Source: Bedellia somnulentella (lineage: Eukaryota > Arthropoda > Insecta > Lepidoptera > Bedelliidae). Taken from it: DNA of 64,000 bases. The stretch lies in contig OY755196.1 in the NCBI GenBank assembly GCA_963576735.1, positions 11,575,912 to 11,639,911 of the forward strand, given 5' to 3'. Positions 31,493 to 42,400 of this stretch are shown in pieces. The position numbers were made by a program, and so were the translations under genes. Within the stretch, counting starts at the first letter, position 1. The number at the start of each line of letters is the position of its first letter. The notes under the pieces were generated by a model. That model ran no database searches. It was not told the origin of the DNA and saw only the letters and a list, made by a program, of their open reading frames with translations.

Positions 31493-33303
31493 TGTTTTAT
31501 AGGTATTTTACTGTACAATTAGTGAGGAGGTAGCTCTGTGTCATGTGACAATCTTTTTTTATTGACAGTGAAAGCGAATGGTATTGATTGATGTGTTTAT
31601 GTATGATTGTATGTAGTATTTTTTTGTCTTGGAGAGACAGCCTTTAGATGAATAGTTTTTTTGCCAGCACAACTGTTACGAATGTCGGTGAGAGAGAAAA
31701 ACATGTGTATTTCTTTATAATTCAGTCGTTAACTGACGACTATACATATTGTTAAAACAATTCTAAAGGTGTCAAAATAAAGTTTATTGTATCGAAGTAA
31801 ATATGTATTGTTTCAAATAGTACTGTTTATGATTAAATTTGAATAAAAAACAATAGTATAATTTAAAAAAACAGTTAGTTAAATTTTTTATTTAAAAAAA
31901 TTGTTAAAATTCACTCAGTTTACAATAATAAGTATCATTCGGTGATTGCAGTGATATGAAAACAATAGTGTAAAAACCCTCCTTTTATGATGACAATTCA
32001 AATATATATTCTTATTCAAAAAACTTAAAATTCGCAAATATAAACACAAGCACATTTCGCCAATAACTTCGCCCTAAAAATTCGCACCGAATTTTTCGTA
32101 GCAAAATCATAAACATCAACGTTCCAAATATCGATAAATACGACATTAAAATTCAACGGGCACAGCACTAAACTTACAATAATAGAACGGAAACTATTTT
32201 ACGAGAGGCTTTTATTCAAATTGTCTGGTTCCCTTTCCAATAAGCGAAGTTGGACCCACGATATTTCTTACGCGACCTCGCGAAGGGTTATAGGTCAATT
32301 TCAGAGCAACGCGTAAAACGTAAACTCGGATGGGTCCCGTTTTTTTATATTACTGATTGAATGGATATTGGATTAGGTTTTCTTGAGGTTTTACTACTTT
32401 GTTTTTGCGACTTTTAAACTGTTCTTTGCAGTAGTTTGGTTCGTGGGCCTTGCGTTAACCCTTCAGATGCTATGCGGTCTGTTTTACTGCTAAGACTTAT
32501 GAATTCAAAATCTAAACGGTTTGGTTGAGATGATACTATGTGGGAATTTATTTATAAGGTCTAAATGATACAGTTTTTACGGCTGATAATAAAATATACT
32601 TTCGTACAGTTACTGTGGTCCGATTTAGATTTCAAAGCTTTGTAATGATTATTAACAATTATAATAGCGAATATTTGATATTTCAATGTTAAATAAAGAT
32701 AATTTATATATTTCCGTACATTAACATATCACTAAAAACAAACAATAAATACTTAAACATTCTATTAACTTCATTAGTGTATTAACTGCTACAAACATAA
32801 TACCCGTATGAAATCGCTAAGCAATAAAAGGACCCTTTCCAAAAAGGTTATGAACAAAATTTTAGGCAACGCAACTATTTTGACACTTCAGTCTATATCG
32901 TATGAATTTATGAATATTTTATTATTAGTGTAACCCTAAATGGTTATGACTAGGCTTTTAGGCTTATCTGTCGGACCTTTTGTATATAAAGTCATTAAAT
33001 TCATTGGCCTTATAGGCGAATTTACATAAGACCGTTTCTGTTATGATACGACCCATATCTCGTTTAGTTGTAATAATATTCTTTTCAGAATGTGTTATAA
33101 AAACTGTTTTTTTAAAATAAAATGTGTTAGTTGCCTTCTTTTTTTGACTTAAGATACCGTCTTTGATGGACTCAGGGGTTTTAGTACTTTTGAAGGCCGA
33201 AATAATAGATCGTTTTTAAGACCAAAAGCAAAAGGCAATCAAAAAAATATCTTATGATTTGTTTTATGATATCAAAATGTCATATCATATGACCGTGCTA
33301 TAC
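31493..33303. other. No gene seen; long AT-rich intron stretch
   Basis: No family A or RTE copy is present here, unlike most of the window. 32210-32340 is less AT-rich ('ttacgcgacctcgcgaaggg') and could be conserved. 'ttaacccttcagatgctatg' near 32456 resembles a piggyBac-type terminus. Confidence 0.4.
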
Positions 33304-33315
33304 CAAAAATATATA

Positions 33316-33693
33316 ACATAAACGTAACATAAACATAACATAAACGTTCACGCCGAATATCCTCGAAGGGGTTGGCAGAGGTACTAATACTTCTGAATAT
33401 CACGTGACTTTGTCACCTGGTGTTCAGAGTACCCACGTTTTGCATGGGCAGTGTACTCACGTGATAGGGGGCAGGCCTATCGCCGTTTTGTACGAATACA
33501 CTGTCACATGACTAAGTACAACTCAGCCATGTGGGTTTCCTCACGATGTTTTCCCTCACCGTTAACAACCATGATAAATTAACCACGCATATGTCTTTAC
33601 AAAAGACAAATTGGTGTAGGCCCGACCCAGGATTCGAACACTAGTCGTATGCTAGATAACCGAGTGTTCTACCCACTGGGCTATCACGGTTGT
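33316..33693 (-). repeat. Family C tRNA-derived SINE, full length, 12-bp TSD
   Basis: 'caaaaatatata' lies at 33304-33315 and 33694-33705. On the minus strand the element opens with a tRNA-like head: A box 'tagcccagtgggta', B box 'gtgttcgaatcct'. The body has 'ggcgataggcctgcccccta'. The end is 'ctctgccaaccccttcg', 'ggcgtgaacgtttatg' and a TTATG tail. Length 378 bp. Confidence 0.9.
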
Positions 33694-33736
33694 CAAAAAT
33701 ATATAGATACTTAAATACATACATAGAATGCTTATT

Positions 33737-34017
33737 GAAAGGTGTGAAAGATGATATTGTAAGAAAGATAGAAAAAGGAATGTTCAGATGGTTTGGGCAC
33801 ATAGAGAGGATGGATGATAGAAAATTGGTAAAAGGGATCCATAGAGCTAGTGTGGATGGTAATGTTAGTAGAGGACGACCACGGAGAACACACTTGGACC
33901 AAATTGAGAGTGTGCTCAAAAAGGCTGGCGTCCGAAGTATGAAGAATAAAAGAGCATGCATGAAAAGATTTATGGATGTAAACGAAGCTAGAGAGGTTAG
34001 AGTATATGTATATATCC
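33737..34017 (+). pseudogene. RTE LINE fragment with 10-bp TSD and 3' deletion
   Basis: 'aatgcttatt' lies at 33727-33736 and 34018-34027. Encodes the same C-terminal stretch as 16604-16915 with few differences. Everything between 'gaagctagagaggtt' and the final 'gagtatatg' is missing. Confidence 0.85.
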
Positions 34018-34027
34018 AATGCTTATT

Positions 34028-34672
34028 ACTATTAAACATCATTAGCAGGAATCAAATCTGCAATCTCTGAACAAGTAACAACCTTCTTCCCACTATACTA
34101 TTTGAGCAGAATATTTAGATGACTATTACATTTGAAGTCTTATCATCAGCCTATATAACCTTATCAGAAGCTTAAACCAAGTTTATTATGAACAAATCCT
34201 TTCAAAATTATTATTTCAAAGACCATAACTTTTTAAGTCGTAAAATTGACAATCTTAAAATATACACGCAAAGATAACCCGCTGATGTTACACAAAAACA
34301 GGAGATTGTAACGCAGAGGTTATCTGGTAATAGGGGTCTGTAGGACGCCTTCAGTCTTTTTAGGGTTAACCTTATTTTGCTCGCAATTTCGCTTCCTGAT
34401 AAAATATTACTGAAATCGCGTATGAATGCTTTTGAATTTTAATGGGTATTCAAATTGAGTTGGTTAATGCGGTTAAAGTGTGTCGGATAAGATTTCCATT
34501 TTTTTATGTAGGCAAATAAAATAGATTATGTACTTGTTATAGAATCTGTGACAAGATTAATCTCATAGGCCTTGACCATATTTTGTGCATAGTCAGTAGG
34601 CTTGAGAAAAGGGCACTAATTTTCATACATCTTAATGTCAAGGGTGAACCATACCATACTTTTTTGGTCATA
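34028..34672. other. No gene seen
   Basis: AT-rich intron sequence. Confidence 0.5.
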
Positions 34673-34912
34673 CATACATACATATACTCACGGCTATATT
34701 TCCCTAGAAGGGGTAACCAGAATTATAAATTCCTCAGCCACTTTTGGAAGTTGAGTGGGGAAAAGATGGTAAAAATAAAGGTTTTTGGTGATGGGTCTCC
34801 AACCGCATCGCCCAAAAATCCAATAAAAAGCCACAATACCCTTAGTCGCCTCTTACGACACCCGTGAGTAGAAAGGGGGAGCAATATTCTAAGCCGGCAC
34901 TACACGGCATTT
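34673..34912 (-). repeat. Family A, full length
   Basis: 'catatactcacggctatatt' to 'agccggcactacacggca'. 'tttggtcat' occurs in both flanks. Confidence 0.9.
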
Positions 34913-34943
34913 CATTTGGTCATCTTGGAGTTAAAAAGATTTA

Positions 34944-35172
34944 CATACATATAATCAGGGTTATCAAAATCCCTAGACGGGGAAGCTAGAGCTAAGGAAT
35001 TAGAAATTCCTCAGCCACTTTTGGAAAGTTGGGTGGGGAAAAGATGGTTAAATAAAGGTCCACAACCGCATCGCCCAAAAATCCCTTAATAGCCCAATAC
35101 CGTTAGTCGCCCCTTACGTACGCCCGCCGGCAGAAATTGGATAGTGCTATTCTAAGCTGACACTACACAGAT
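34944..35172 (-). repeat. Family A, slightly shortened
   Basis: 'cctagacggggaagctagag' to 'agctgacactacacag'. Lacks the 'gatgggtc' block. Confidence 0.85.
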
Positions 35173-35570
35173 TAAGAAGACTTACGCTATAAATATTATA
35201 TTTAATGTCATGATGTTTTTTCTAAAAATAGACATTTTAGACACTTTTTTTCAAAGAAAACGACTGTTTTTCTTTAACGAGATTTTCTTGCAACTTAAGT
35301 TGTAAAATAAAACAGAGAATAGCTTAACTTCCCGAAAGACGTCGACTGAAAAATAAAAGAATCTGCTTCAAACCGGATTTTTGCGGTTATATCTGCTTTA
35401 TTCCGGTTGCGTTTTGAAATTTCGTCTAGATGGCTTAGATGGAAAAAGATTGGTTTCAAGTACAGGTGATTTGAATTCAAATTCTGATTAAAAATGTGTG
35501 GTTTGCTATGTTATGATGATTAATTGTGAGAGAACCGAACGGGTTGGATTGTTAATTATTATTTATAGTC
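35173..35570. other. No gene seen
   Basis: Intron 3, unassigned. Confidence 0.45.
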
Positions 35571-35584
35571 ATATTGAATCGTTA

Positions 35585-35835
35585 GCCGAGTAGTGTCGGC
35601 TTAGAATAACACTACCCTATTTCTACCCTTGGGTGATCGTAAGAGGCGACTAATGGTATAGGGGCTTTTTAAGTGATTTTTGGGCGATGTGGTTGGAGAC
35701 CCGTCACCAAAAACATTTATTATTACCATCCTTTCCCCAATCATCTTCCAAAAGTGGCTGAGGAATTTGTCATTCCAAAGCTCTGGCTACCCCGTTAAGG
35801 GATTTATAGCCGTGAGTATGTGTATGTATGTATGT
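35585..35835 (+). repeat. Family A, full length, 14-bp TSD
   Basis: 'atattgaatcgtta' at 35571-35584 and 35836-35849. Confidence 0.95.
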
Positions 35836-35849
35836 ATATTGAATCGTTA

Positions 35850-36165
35850 ATAATGTGGATGGTACTAACCCATTTCTACCCGAGACAATTTGGGTTTTGA
35901 AGTTTTTGAAACCACTTAAATACTATTTATTTCACAACAATTTCCCCACTTAACGTTTCTAGACCAGATAAGTGAAAAAAATAAAAGAGCATGTATGGGA
36001 AGAATAATGAATGTAAGGAAAGCAAGAGAGATTTGTCAAGATCGTGCTAAGTGGCGATTGATATTCCTGCCTACCCCATGGGAATAATGGGTGTAAGTAA
36101 TAATTTCCAATGCCTAAGCTTTGGCTGCCTGTTTTTTGTTATTTATAGCCGCAAGTATATATATA
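35850..36165 (+). repeat. Old family A interrupted by an RTE 3' end
   Basis: Family A body is seen before ('tttccccacttaacgtttct') and after ('aagctttggctgcc', 'agccgcaagtatat') an RTE fragment at about 35976-36103 ('agcatgtatgggaagaataa' to 'gggtgtaagtaataa'). Confidence 0.7.
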
Positions 36166-36202
36166 CAAGAAAAATAGATAAGGTACAGGTGCATCCCCGA
36201 AA

Positions 36203-36453
36203 TTATGCTGTGTAGTGTCGGCTTACAATAGCACTACCCCATTTCTTCCGGTGGGTGTACGTAAGAGGCGACTAACGGTATTGGGGCTATTAGGAATTTT
36301 TGGGCGATGCGGTTGGAGACCCATCACCAACAACCTTTATTTTACCATCTTTTCCCCACCCAAGTTTCCAAAAGTGGCTGAGGAATTTCTAATTCCTTAG
36401 CTCTGGCTACCCCTTCTAGGGATTTATAGCCGTGAGTATATATGTTGTTGTTT
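36203..36453 (+). repeat. Family A, full length, 11-bp TSD
   Basis: 'catccccgaaa' at 36192-36202 and 36454-36464. Confidence 0.95.
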
Positions 36454-36464
36454 CATCCCCGAAA

Positions 36465-37343
36465 ATATACTTACAAAACCCTTAAAGTCGCAACAAACTT
36501 TCTCTCTACCTCTACCAACCCTTAAAGTCGCAACAAACTTTCCAAAATATTAGTAAAATAAATGCACACATAACGGAATGGCTGTCCGACTTAGTCCTTT
36601 GGGAAATTTTACAAGAACTTCTTAGAACGAAACGTCAGCGAACTAACTTTCTAGTAGCAATATTGTATTATTGTAGTGCTGAGCTTTTAGCTTCACGGGT
36701 TTTTGTTATAAAAGGGTAGTTAGAAAGACCTTTATTTTTCAAAAGAGTTAAAAAAGGAGGTTCTCACTTCGATTGTATGTATGTAACACGATTACTCCGT
36801 CAATAGTCAATCAATTTCTAAACTGATTGTCTACGGAAAAGTAGACCTACCTTCGCTTTGAGGAAAAGACGTGTTTTTGTTAGCTCTGTAGAATTTAAGT
36901 TTTATAGCTGCTAAAATCCAAGTGCGGTGAATACTAAGTTTCCAGAATAGTTGTAACTGAATCGGTGCCACAGTATAGCTATACAATTTGGTAACATTGG
37001 TGCTTTTCTTTAACAATTGGCTTGAAATCTATACAGTGAAACCGTTGAGGAATCGGTGAAAATTCAAATTTGATCCATCAGGAACACTATTTCTAAGGTA
37101 AAACTATTATTATTATCTTGTTCATTGGCCCTCGTATACAGTTTATACATTCTGCCAGCGTCAGAGTGAAATAGAAACAGCTTACTTTTTGAAATAAGTC
37201 CGATAAAAACGAAATTTAATTATTACTGTTTTTAAATATCTTAGAGTCAGAAAGAGATTAATAGATACAAATATATGTATATTTTAAGATGACATATAGA
37301 AATAAAAATAGATAATATTTTTTTAGGAATTTGATCTATGATA
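36465..37343. other. No gene; one dispersed terminal motif
   Basis: 'accaacccttaaagtcgcaa' repeats a nearby sequence around 36478-36540. 'aaaaaggaggttctcacttc' at about 36754 matches the end of the composite element at 8481. The LINE 3' UTR (minus strand) may reach into 37200-37343. Confidence 0.4.
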
Positions 37344-38876
37344 TTATAATTTAATTCCATTAGAAGATATGAAATAACTTAAAGTTTTCACAAAGTCAGT
37401 ATGAACAAGTGATAACACATTTATCATGTTAGTAGGTTTAGGAATAGAAGAAGGGAGAATATCATAAAATGATGTCGTTAATTTTGAACAGTTAAAAAAT
37501 AAATGATCCAAAGTTCCTTCCTCAAGTCCACATTCACATAACGAATTATCTTTAATTTTGATTTTAGCGAGAAAAACTGGAGAGCAACAATGCCCTAGTC
37601 TTATTTTACATATGGTAGAGGTAGATGTCTTTGAGCATTGTTTATATTTAAAAAACCAAGGCTTAGAGGGAATTTCCGGTTGAATACCCGCGTAAAATTT
37701 TCCTTTAAACTGAATAGAATGTTTCCAATTTTCACACCAAGAATTTTTAAGGAATACTGATGATTGGGCTACTAGGTCATGAGAATAAAGTTTATTGGTA
37801 TCAATTCCTGAATCACAAGCAATCTTGGCTGCAGAATCGGCATGAGTGTTCCCTGAAATGCCACAATGGCTAGGAATCCAAGCTAAGACTATTTTAATGT
37901 TATTAAGGAAACATCGATGTAAAGCAGTTTTCAAATCGAGGATTAATGGAAATTTGGTTTTGGCATGAAATTGATTTGATTGTAAAGCTTGTAGACAGCT
38001 TTTTGAGTCTGTAAAAATAACCGCTTTATTAATGGAATGGGATTCAATGAATTTGACGGCTTCTAAAATAGCAAGAGTTTCTCCAGTAAAAACTGAAGAA
38101 TGGACAGGAGATTTCATGCTCAAGATTATTTTGCGAGAGGGAATCCAAACAGCGGAGCCAACGCACTCTGAGTTCAAAAGTTTAGATGCATCAGTATAAA
38201 TGACAAGCCAATCTTTCCAAAGAACATCAATTTTATATTTTAGTTCCGTATCAGGAGAGAGGGACTCTTTTTCTATACCTAAATTTAAAATGATTTCTGG
38301 GAGGTAAATTAAACAAGCAAATTGAGTAGAAAATATGGGATTCGATTGATATCTGACTAACGAAGAAAGGGAATGATTAAATTTATTTATACTTTGAAAA
38401 ACACGTGGAAGGGACTTGTGAGACCAATAACGGCTGGTTCCCACTTTTAGTGAAAGAGATTGTAAAGATGGAAGTAAAGGATGAGATGAAGATTGCAAAA
38501 ATTTTGTTATAAATCTATCAGATAAATACTGCCTTCGTAAATTGAGTGGGGGTTCGACACATTCTACTTGAAGGGCATTAATAGGCGAGGATTTCATAGC
38601 TCCTAAGATGATGCGGAGACACTTTGACTGAATATTGTCTAATTTAACTAAATACAGCTTGCTACATGGTTCTAATAAAAAAGTACCATAATCTAAATGA
38701 AAGGTAAAACTAAAATTAATAACTTGAAAAGTGAGTTGAAAACATAAACAATACGTAACCATTAAGTTTGAGTTGTCGAAACTGACACTGACACTGACAA
38801 CTGACAGTTGGATTGGTTGACGTATTTCATTCAGTCCAACCAAAGTGCTAGGTGTGGAAAGCCTAAATAAAATCAC
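37344..38876 (-). pseudogene. 5'-truncated LINE: RT C-terminus, RNase H and Cys motif
   Basis: A 510-codon open frame on the minus strand. Homology begins near residue 61 (LDYGTFLLEP, the end of an RT domain, at about 38700). The first 60 codons come from flanking DNA read through by chance. An RNase H domain follows with all four acidic residues: D229 in YTDAS, E266 in ETLAIL, D290 in FTDSKS and D347 in HADSAA, plus the WIPSHCGISGN loop. A Cys/His-rich end (RLGHC, CECG, LDHLFFNC) fits I/Jockey-type elements. The palm domain with the RT active site is absent, so it is a truncated insertion, but the frame is otherwise unbroken and looks young. Confidence 0.85.
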
Positions 38877-38905
38877 CTACACACGGTCTATCAAATTAGA
38901 TAAAA

Positions 38906-39922
38906 ATGTCTTATACCTGTAACGCTTGTGGTAAAAAAATTCATACACTTTTATATATGGAATGCTTTAGATGTAGCAAACTATATGATTTGCCATGCTT
39001 GGGAATTTCGGAAGAATCTTTTGAAAAATATTCTCAAGCATATAAAACTGAGTGGTCATGCCCAGCCTGCAAATGTTCAGAACGTAAAGGCGACAACTCT
39101 TCTACGCCAATACGCTGTTGTGTCCCTAAGTTTGATGACACTTATAGTAGGAATACTAGTTGTATTGACAACGTAAATATTATCCGAGGAAGCAGAGGTT
39201 TGAGTACACAAATGGTACACAAGGACATCGAAAATAATTACATTATGCAATTAGCCGAAGAATTAAAATTAATGCGGGAAGAAATGAAAGAGCTTCGACT
39301 GGCGTTGGGGAAGGAAAAGGAAAGTTATGAAAGGCAGCTTAGTGAACAAAGGCTAGAAATTGCGCAGTTAAGTACTGCACTGAAAGAAATGGAAAGTAAA
39401 GTTAACAATCAAGAACAGGCTTTGTTATCAAATGAGCTCGAAATAATAGGAATACCTGAAAACAATAACGAAAATCTATCACATTCAGTTTTGTTATTGT
39501 CAAAGAAAATAGGTATAGACCTAACAGAGCAGGATTTTGAGAAAGTGATACGTGCTGGCCCTAGAACCATTAACGCTACAAAACCACAAACTGATGGGAA
39601 CAAATTATCTAGACCAATCGTAATTAAATTTTCGAAACTTGCTACGAGAAACAAATTTATCAAACAGGCTAGGAGTCGGAAAAACCTGAACACAGAAGGC
39701 CTCATAAATGGATCTAGTTTCAAAGTTTATGTTAATGAACGTCTTACCAAATACAACCGGATACTTTTTCGTGAGAGTAGAGCAAGAGCCAAACTGCATA
39801 ATTTTCGATATGTGTGGACCAATAATGGTTCGATACTCGTCAGGAAGGCAGAAGGATTGCCGGCAATCGCAATACGTTCTCTGGCGGAATTGGAACAGCG
39901 GATTGGACCATCTTCTACTTAA
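38906..39922 (+). CDS. LINE ORF1: PHD-type zinc finger, coiled coil and RNA-binding-like domain
   Basis: 338 residues, ATG at 38906. The N-terminus holds a PHD-like zinc motif: C5/C8, C20/C23, C31, C52/C55 (WSCPAC). Residues ~110-175 are a heptad-rich coiled coil (LAEELKLMREEMKELRLAL...). A C-terminal part follows with ELEIIGIPEN, then PIVIKFSKLATRNKFIKQAR, then VNERLTKYNRILFRESR, a layout common in ORF1 proteins of arthropod CR1/Jockey-group LINEs. The presumed role is RNA binding and trimerisation in the retrotransposition particle. The frame is intact. Confidence 0.85.
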   Translation: MSYTCNACGKKIHTLLYMECFRCSKLYDLPCLGISEESFEKYSQAYKTEWSCPACKCSERKGDNSSTPIRCCVPKFDDTYSRNTSCIDNVNIIRGSRGLSTQMVHKDIENNYIMQLAEELKLMREEMKELRLALGKEKESYERQLSEQRLEIAQLSTALKEMESKVNNQEQALLSNELEIIGIPENNNENLSHSVLLLSKKIGIDLTEQDFEKVIRAGPRTINATKPQTDGNKLSRPIVIKFSKLATRNKFIKQARSRKNLNTEGLINGSSFKVYVNERLTKYNRILFRESRARAKLHNFRYVWTNNGSILVRKAEGLPAIAIRSLAELEQRIGPSST

Positions 39923-40234
39923 TTTGTTTAAAATTGGCGTCTTTTCTTTAATTTCATGTGCCAAATTCTTTTTTAGACTAATTTATATTTTTTCTGCAAA
40001 ATTTCTACCTGTTGTGATTTTTTTAATACACTTTACACATACATTTTCTACACTGACTTTTTTACACATTTTATACAAACACTATTACTTTTATATTTAT
40101 TTTAATCTAAGTCTTAGTCAATTCATGAACTATGTCTATATAATTGATAGAGTATTTTATTTATATTTTTGTATTGATTCTGCTGCAAAGCTAAGACATC
40201 CCCTCGACTCAGCATTCTACATTTTCTTCTCATT

Positions 40235-41105
40235 TTGTTCAAATCGAATTTGTATGACTATTCCTACTTTAAAGTGCTTGACGATGATGTAAGACAAGTC
40301 ACAAACGAACTTGATAGTCTTAGTTTTGCAAATGCCATAAAATGTACTCCAGAGGAAGCTCCCGCACACATCGAATCCCAACAAAAACTTAAAATATTGG
40401 TACAAAATATCAGGAGTATAAACTGTAATTTTTCTGGTCTACAAACACTTATAGCCAGAATAAAGTCTGAACCAGATTTTATTGTCCTCACTGAGTGCTG
40501 GTTATCAAAAACTAACAATTTGCCAATATTAAATGGTTACAGCAGTTTTGCAACAGAATCCAATTCTAATCAAAATGACGGCGTGGCTGCGTACATTAGA
40601 AATGGAATAAATTGTTATTCTTATGAACCAGAGATAAAAGATGCCAACTGCCTTGTCACAATTATTGATAGTTCTGTAGCAATTGTTTCCATATACCGCT
40701 CTCCTAGTTTTAAAAAAATAGAAAATTTTATTCATTCTCTAGACTTGCTGTTGTCATCTCTAAGTAGATTTAAAAGTGTTATTTTGCTGGGTGATTTGAA
40801 TATAGATATTGTAAGTGATCCATTAAATTATCATGCCGAACACTATCTTAACCTTACATCAATACATGGTCTCTTGCCAGGACATAAATTCCCTACAAGA
40901 AAGGATGCTTGTCTTGATCATGTCATGCTAAAATCTAATTTCATTGCTAAAATACTAGTAATCGAGAACACTTTAACCGATCACAGTACAATATACTTGT
41001 CCTTTAAATCCCTTAAGCCGAATAGGATTATTAAAAATACCATCCAAAAAATAAATTATTGTGAAATAACTAACATTATTAAAAATACGGATTTCACTCA
41101 AGTAT
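40235..41105 (+). pseudogene. LINE ORF2, endonuclease part (split by mariner)
   Basis: Apurinic-like endonuclease domain: LKILVQNIRSIN, then IVLTECWLS, LLGDLNIDI, LDHVML and LTDHSTIYLSF, i.e. the N, E, GDxN and DH blocks of the fold. No in-frame ATG exists between the stop at 40175 and the endonuclease domain, so initiation is unexplained. At 41106 a mariner element interrupts the frame. The frame resumes exactly at 42401 when one TA and the element are ignored. Confidence 0.8.
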
Positions 41106-42400
41106 TACGAGGGCTGCTATTTATGTATCCGGAACTGGCCACTTACAGAACAATAATTTAAAAAGTAATTACATCATTTAAAAATAGAACTCTTTAGCTT
41201 TAGAATACATTTATTTTTATGTGACTGTCAATTGTTTTAACATCGTAGCGTCATTTTGAAAATTGCGTGTCTTCACCACCATGGATTTAACTCGTGAACA
41301 TTTTCGTGCCATGATTTTTTACGATTTTCGGCGTGGTCTAACTCAAAAACAGTGCATCGATCAGCTTACTTCAACTTTTGGGGATGAAGCACCCTCAAAG
41401 ACCACTGTGTATCACTGGTTTAGCGAGTTTAATCGTGGACGATCTAAGCTTACTGATGAAATTAAAGAAGGTCGCCCTAAAACGGTCGTTGTACCTCAAA
41501 ACATCGATGCTGTCCGGGAACTAATAACTCAAGATCGTCATGTTACATATCGTGAGATAGAGGCATCTCTGGGCATTAGTATGACGAGCATACATAAGAT
41601 ACTTCATGAACATTTAGCTGTAAAAAAAATTTGCTCCCGTTGGATTCCGCACAACTTGAGTATTGATCAAAAACAGGCTCGTGTCGATTGGTGCAAAGAA
41701 ATGTTAAAAAAATACAACCGTGGTGCGTCAAAAGCTGTTTATAATATCTACACAGGTGACGAATCTTGGATCTACGCTTACGACCCCGAAACTAAGCAGC
41801 AGTCCACGGTGTGGGTGTTCCAAGATGAGCCGAACCCAACAAAAGTTATTCGTGCAAAAAGCACATTGAAGCAAATGGTCGCTTGTTTTTTTGGTATAAA
41901 TGGCCATGTAGCTACAGTGCCTTTAGAGAATCGTAAAACTGTTAATTCGGAGTGGTATACGACCATTTGTTTGCCGGAAGTCTTTGAACAAATAAGAAAG
42001 ACTAACCGACAACGTAGAATCATTCTGCATCACGACAATGCTAGCTGTCACAGGTCGGCCGTCACAACTCAGTTTTTAGAAGCTCAAAAGATCGAATTGA
42101 CAGGTCATCCGCCGTACAGCCCTGATTTGGCACCCAATGATTTTTATTTATTTCCAAATGTGAAGAAAAAATTACGTGGTCAACGTTTTTCGAGCCGCGA
42201 AGAGGCAGTCGATGCGTTCAAAATGCACGTTTTGGAGATACCTCAGTCTGAGTGGAAAAAGTGCTATGAAAATTGGTTTCAACGCATGCAAAAGTGTATA
42301 GATCTGAGCGGCGAATATTTTGAGAAGCAATAAAACCATATTAATTGATATATGTTTGTTTCTTTTTTTTATTCCGGATACATAAATAGCAGCCCTCGTA
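41106..42400 (+). mobile_element. Complete mariner transposon inserted in LINE ORF2
   Basis: Perfect 26-bp inverted terminal repeats at 41108-41133 and 42373-42398 ('cgagggctgctatttatg...'). TA duplications lie at 41106-41107 and 42399-42400. Length ~1.29 kb, the normal mariner size. One uninterrupted transposase gene lies inside. Confidence 0.97.
41281..42333 (+). CDS. mariner transposase, intact
   Basis: 350 residues from the ATG at 41281 (MDLTREHFRA). An in-frame ATG at 41263 would add six. The N-terminus has the paired helix-turn-helix DNA-binding region (LTQKQCIDQL; TYREIEASLGISMTSIHKIL), then the linker motif WIPHNL, then the DD34D catalytic core. Counted from 41263, the aspartates are D166 (TGDESW), D258 (LHHDNA) and D293 (YSPDLAPNDFYLF). 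All known key motifs are present and there is no stop or frameshift. It catalyses cut-and-paste transposition into TA. Completeness and perfect terminal repeats suggest a recent arrival. Confidence 0.95.
   Translation: MDLTREHFRAMIFYDFRRGLTQKQCIDQLTSTFGDEAPSKTTVYHWFSEFNRGRSKLTDEIKEGRPKTVVVPQNIDAVRELITQDRHVTYREIEASLGISMTSIHKILHEHLAVKKICSRWIPHNLSIDQKQARVDWCKEMLKKYNRGASKAVYNIYTGDESWIYAYDPETKQQSTVWVFQDEPNPTKVIRAKSTLKQMVACFFGINGHVATVPLENRKTVNSEWYTTICLPEVFEQIRKTNRQRRIILHHDNASCHRSAVTTQFLEAQKIELTGHPPYSPDLAPNDFYLFPNVKKKLRGQRFSSREEAVDAFKMHVLEIPQSEWKKCYENWFQRMQKCIDLSGEYFEKQ

Noticed and set aside
38697..38876. First 60 residues of the minus-strand RNase H LINE frame as LINE protein
   Set aside because: No RT similarity is visible before LDYG; this part comes from flanking DNA.
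40217..40735. Minus-strand frames opposite LINE ORF2
   Set aside because: Shadows of the ORF2 coding strand.
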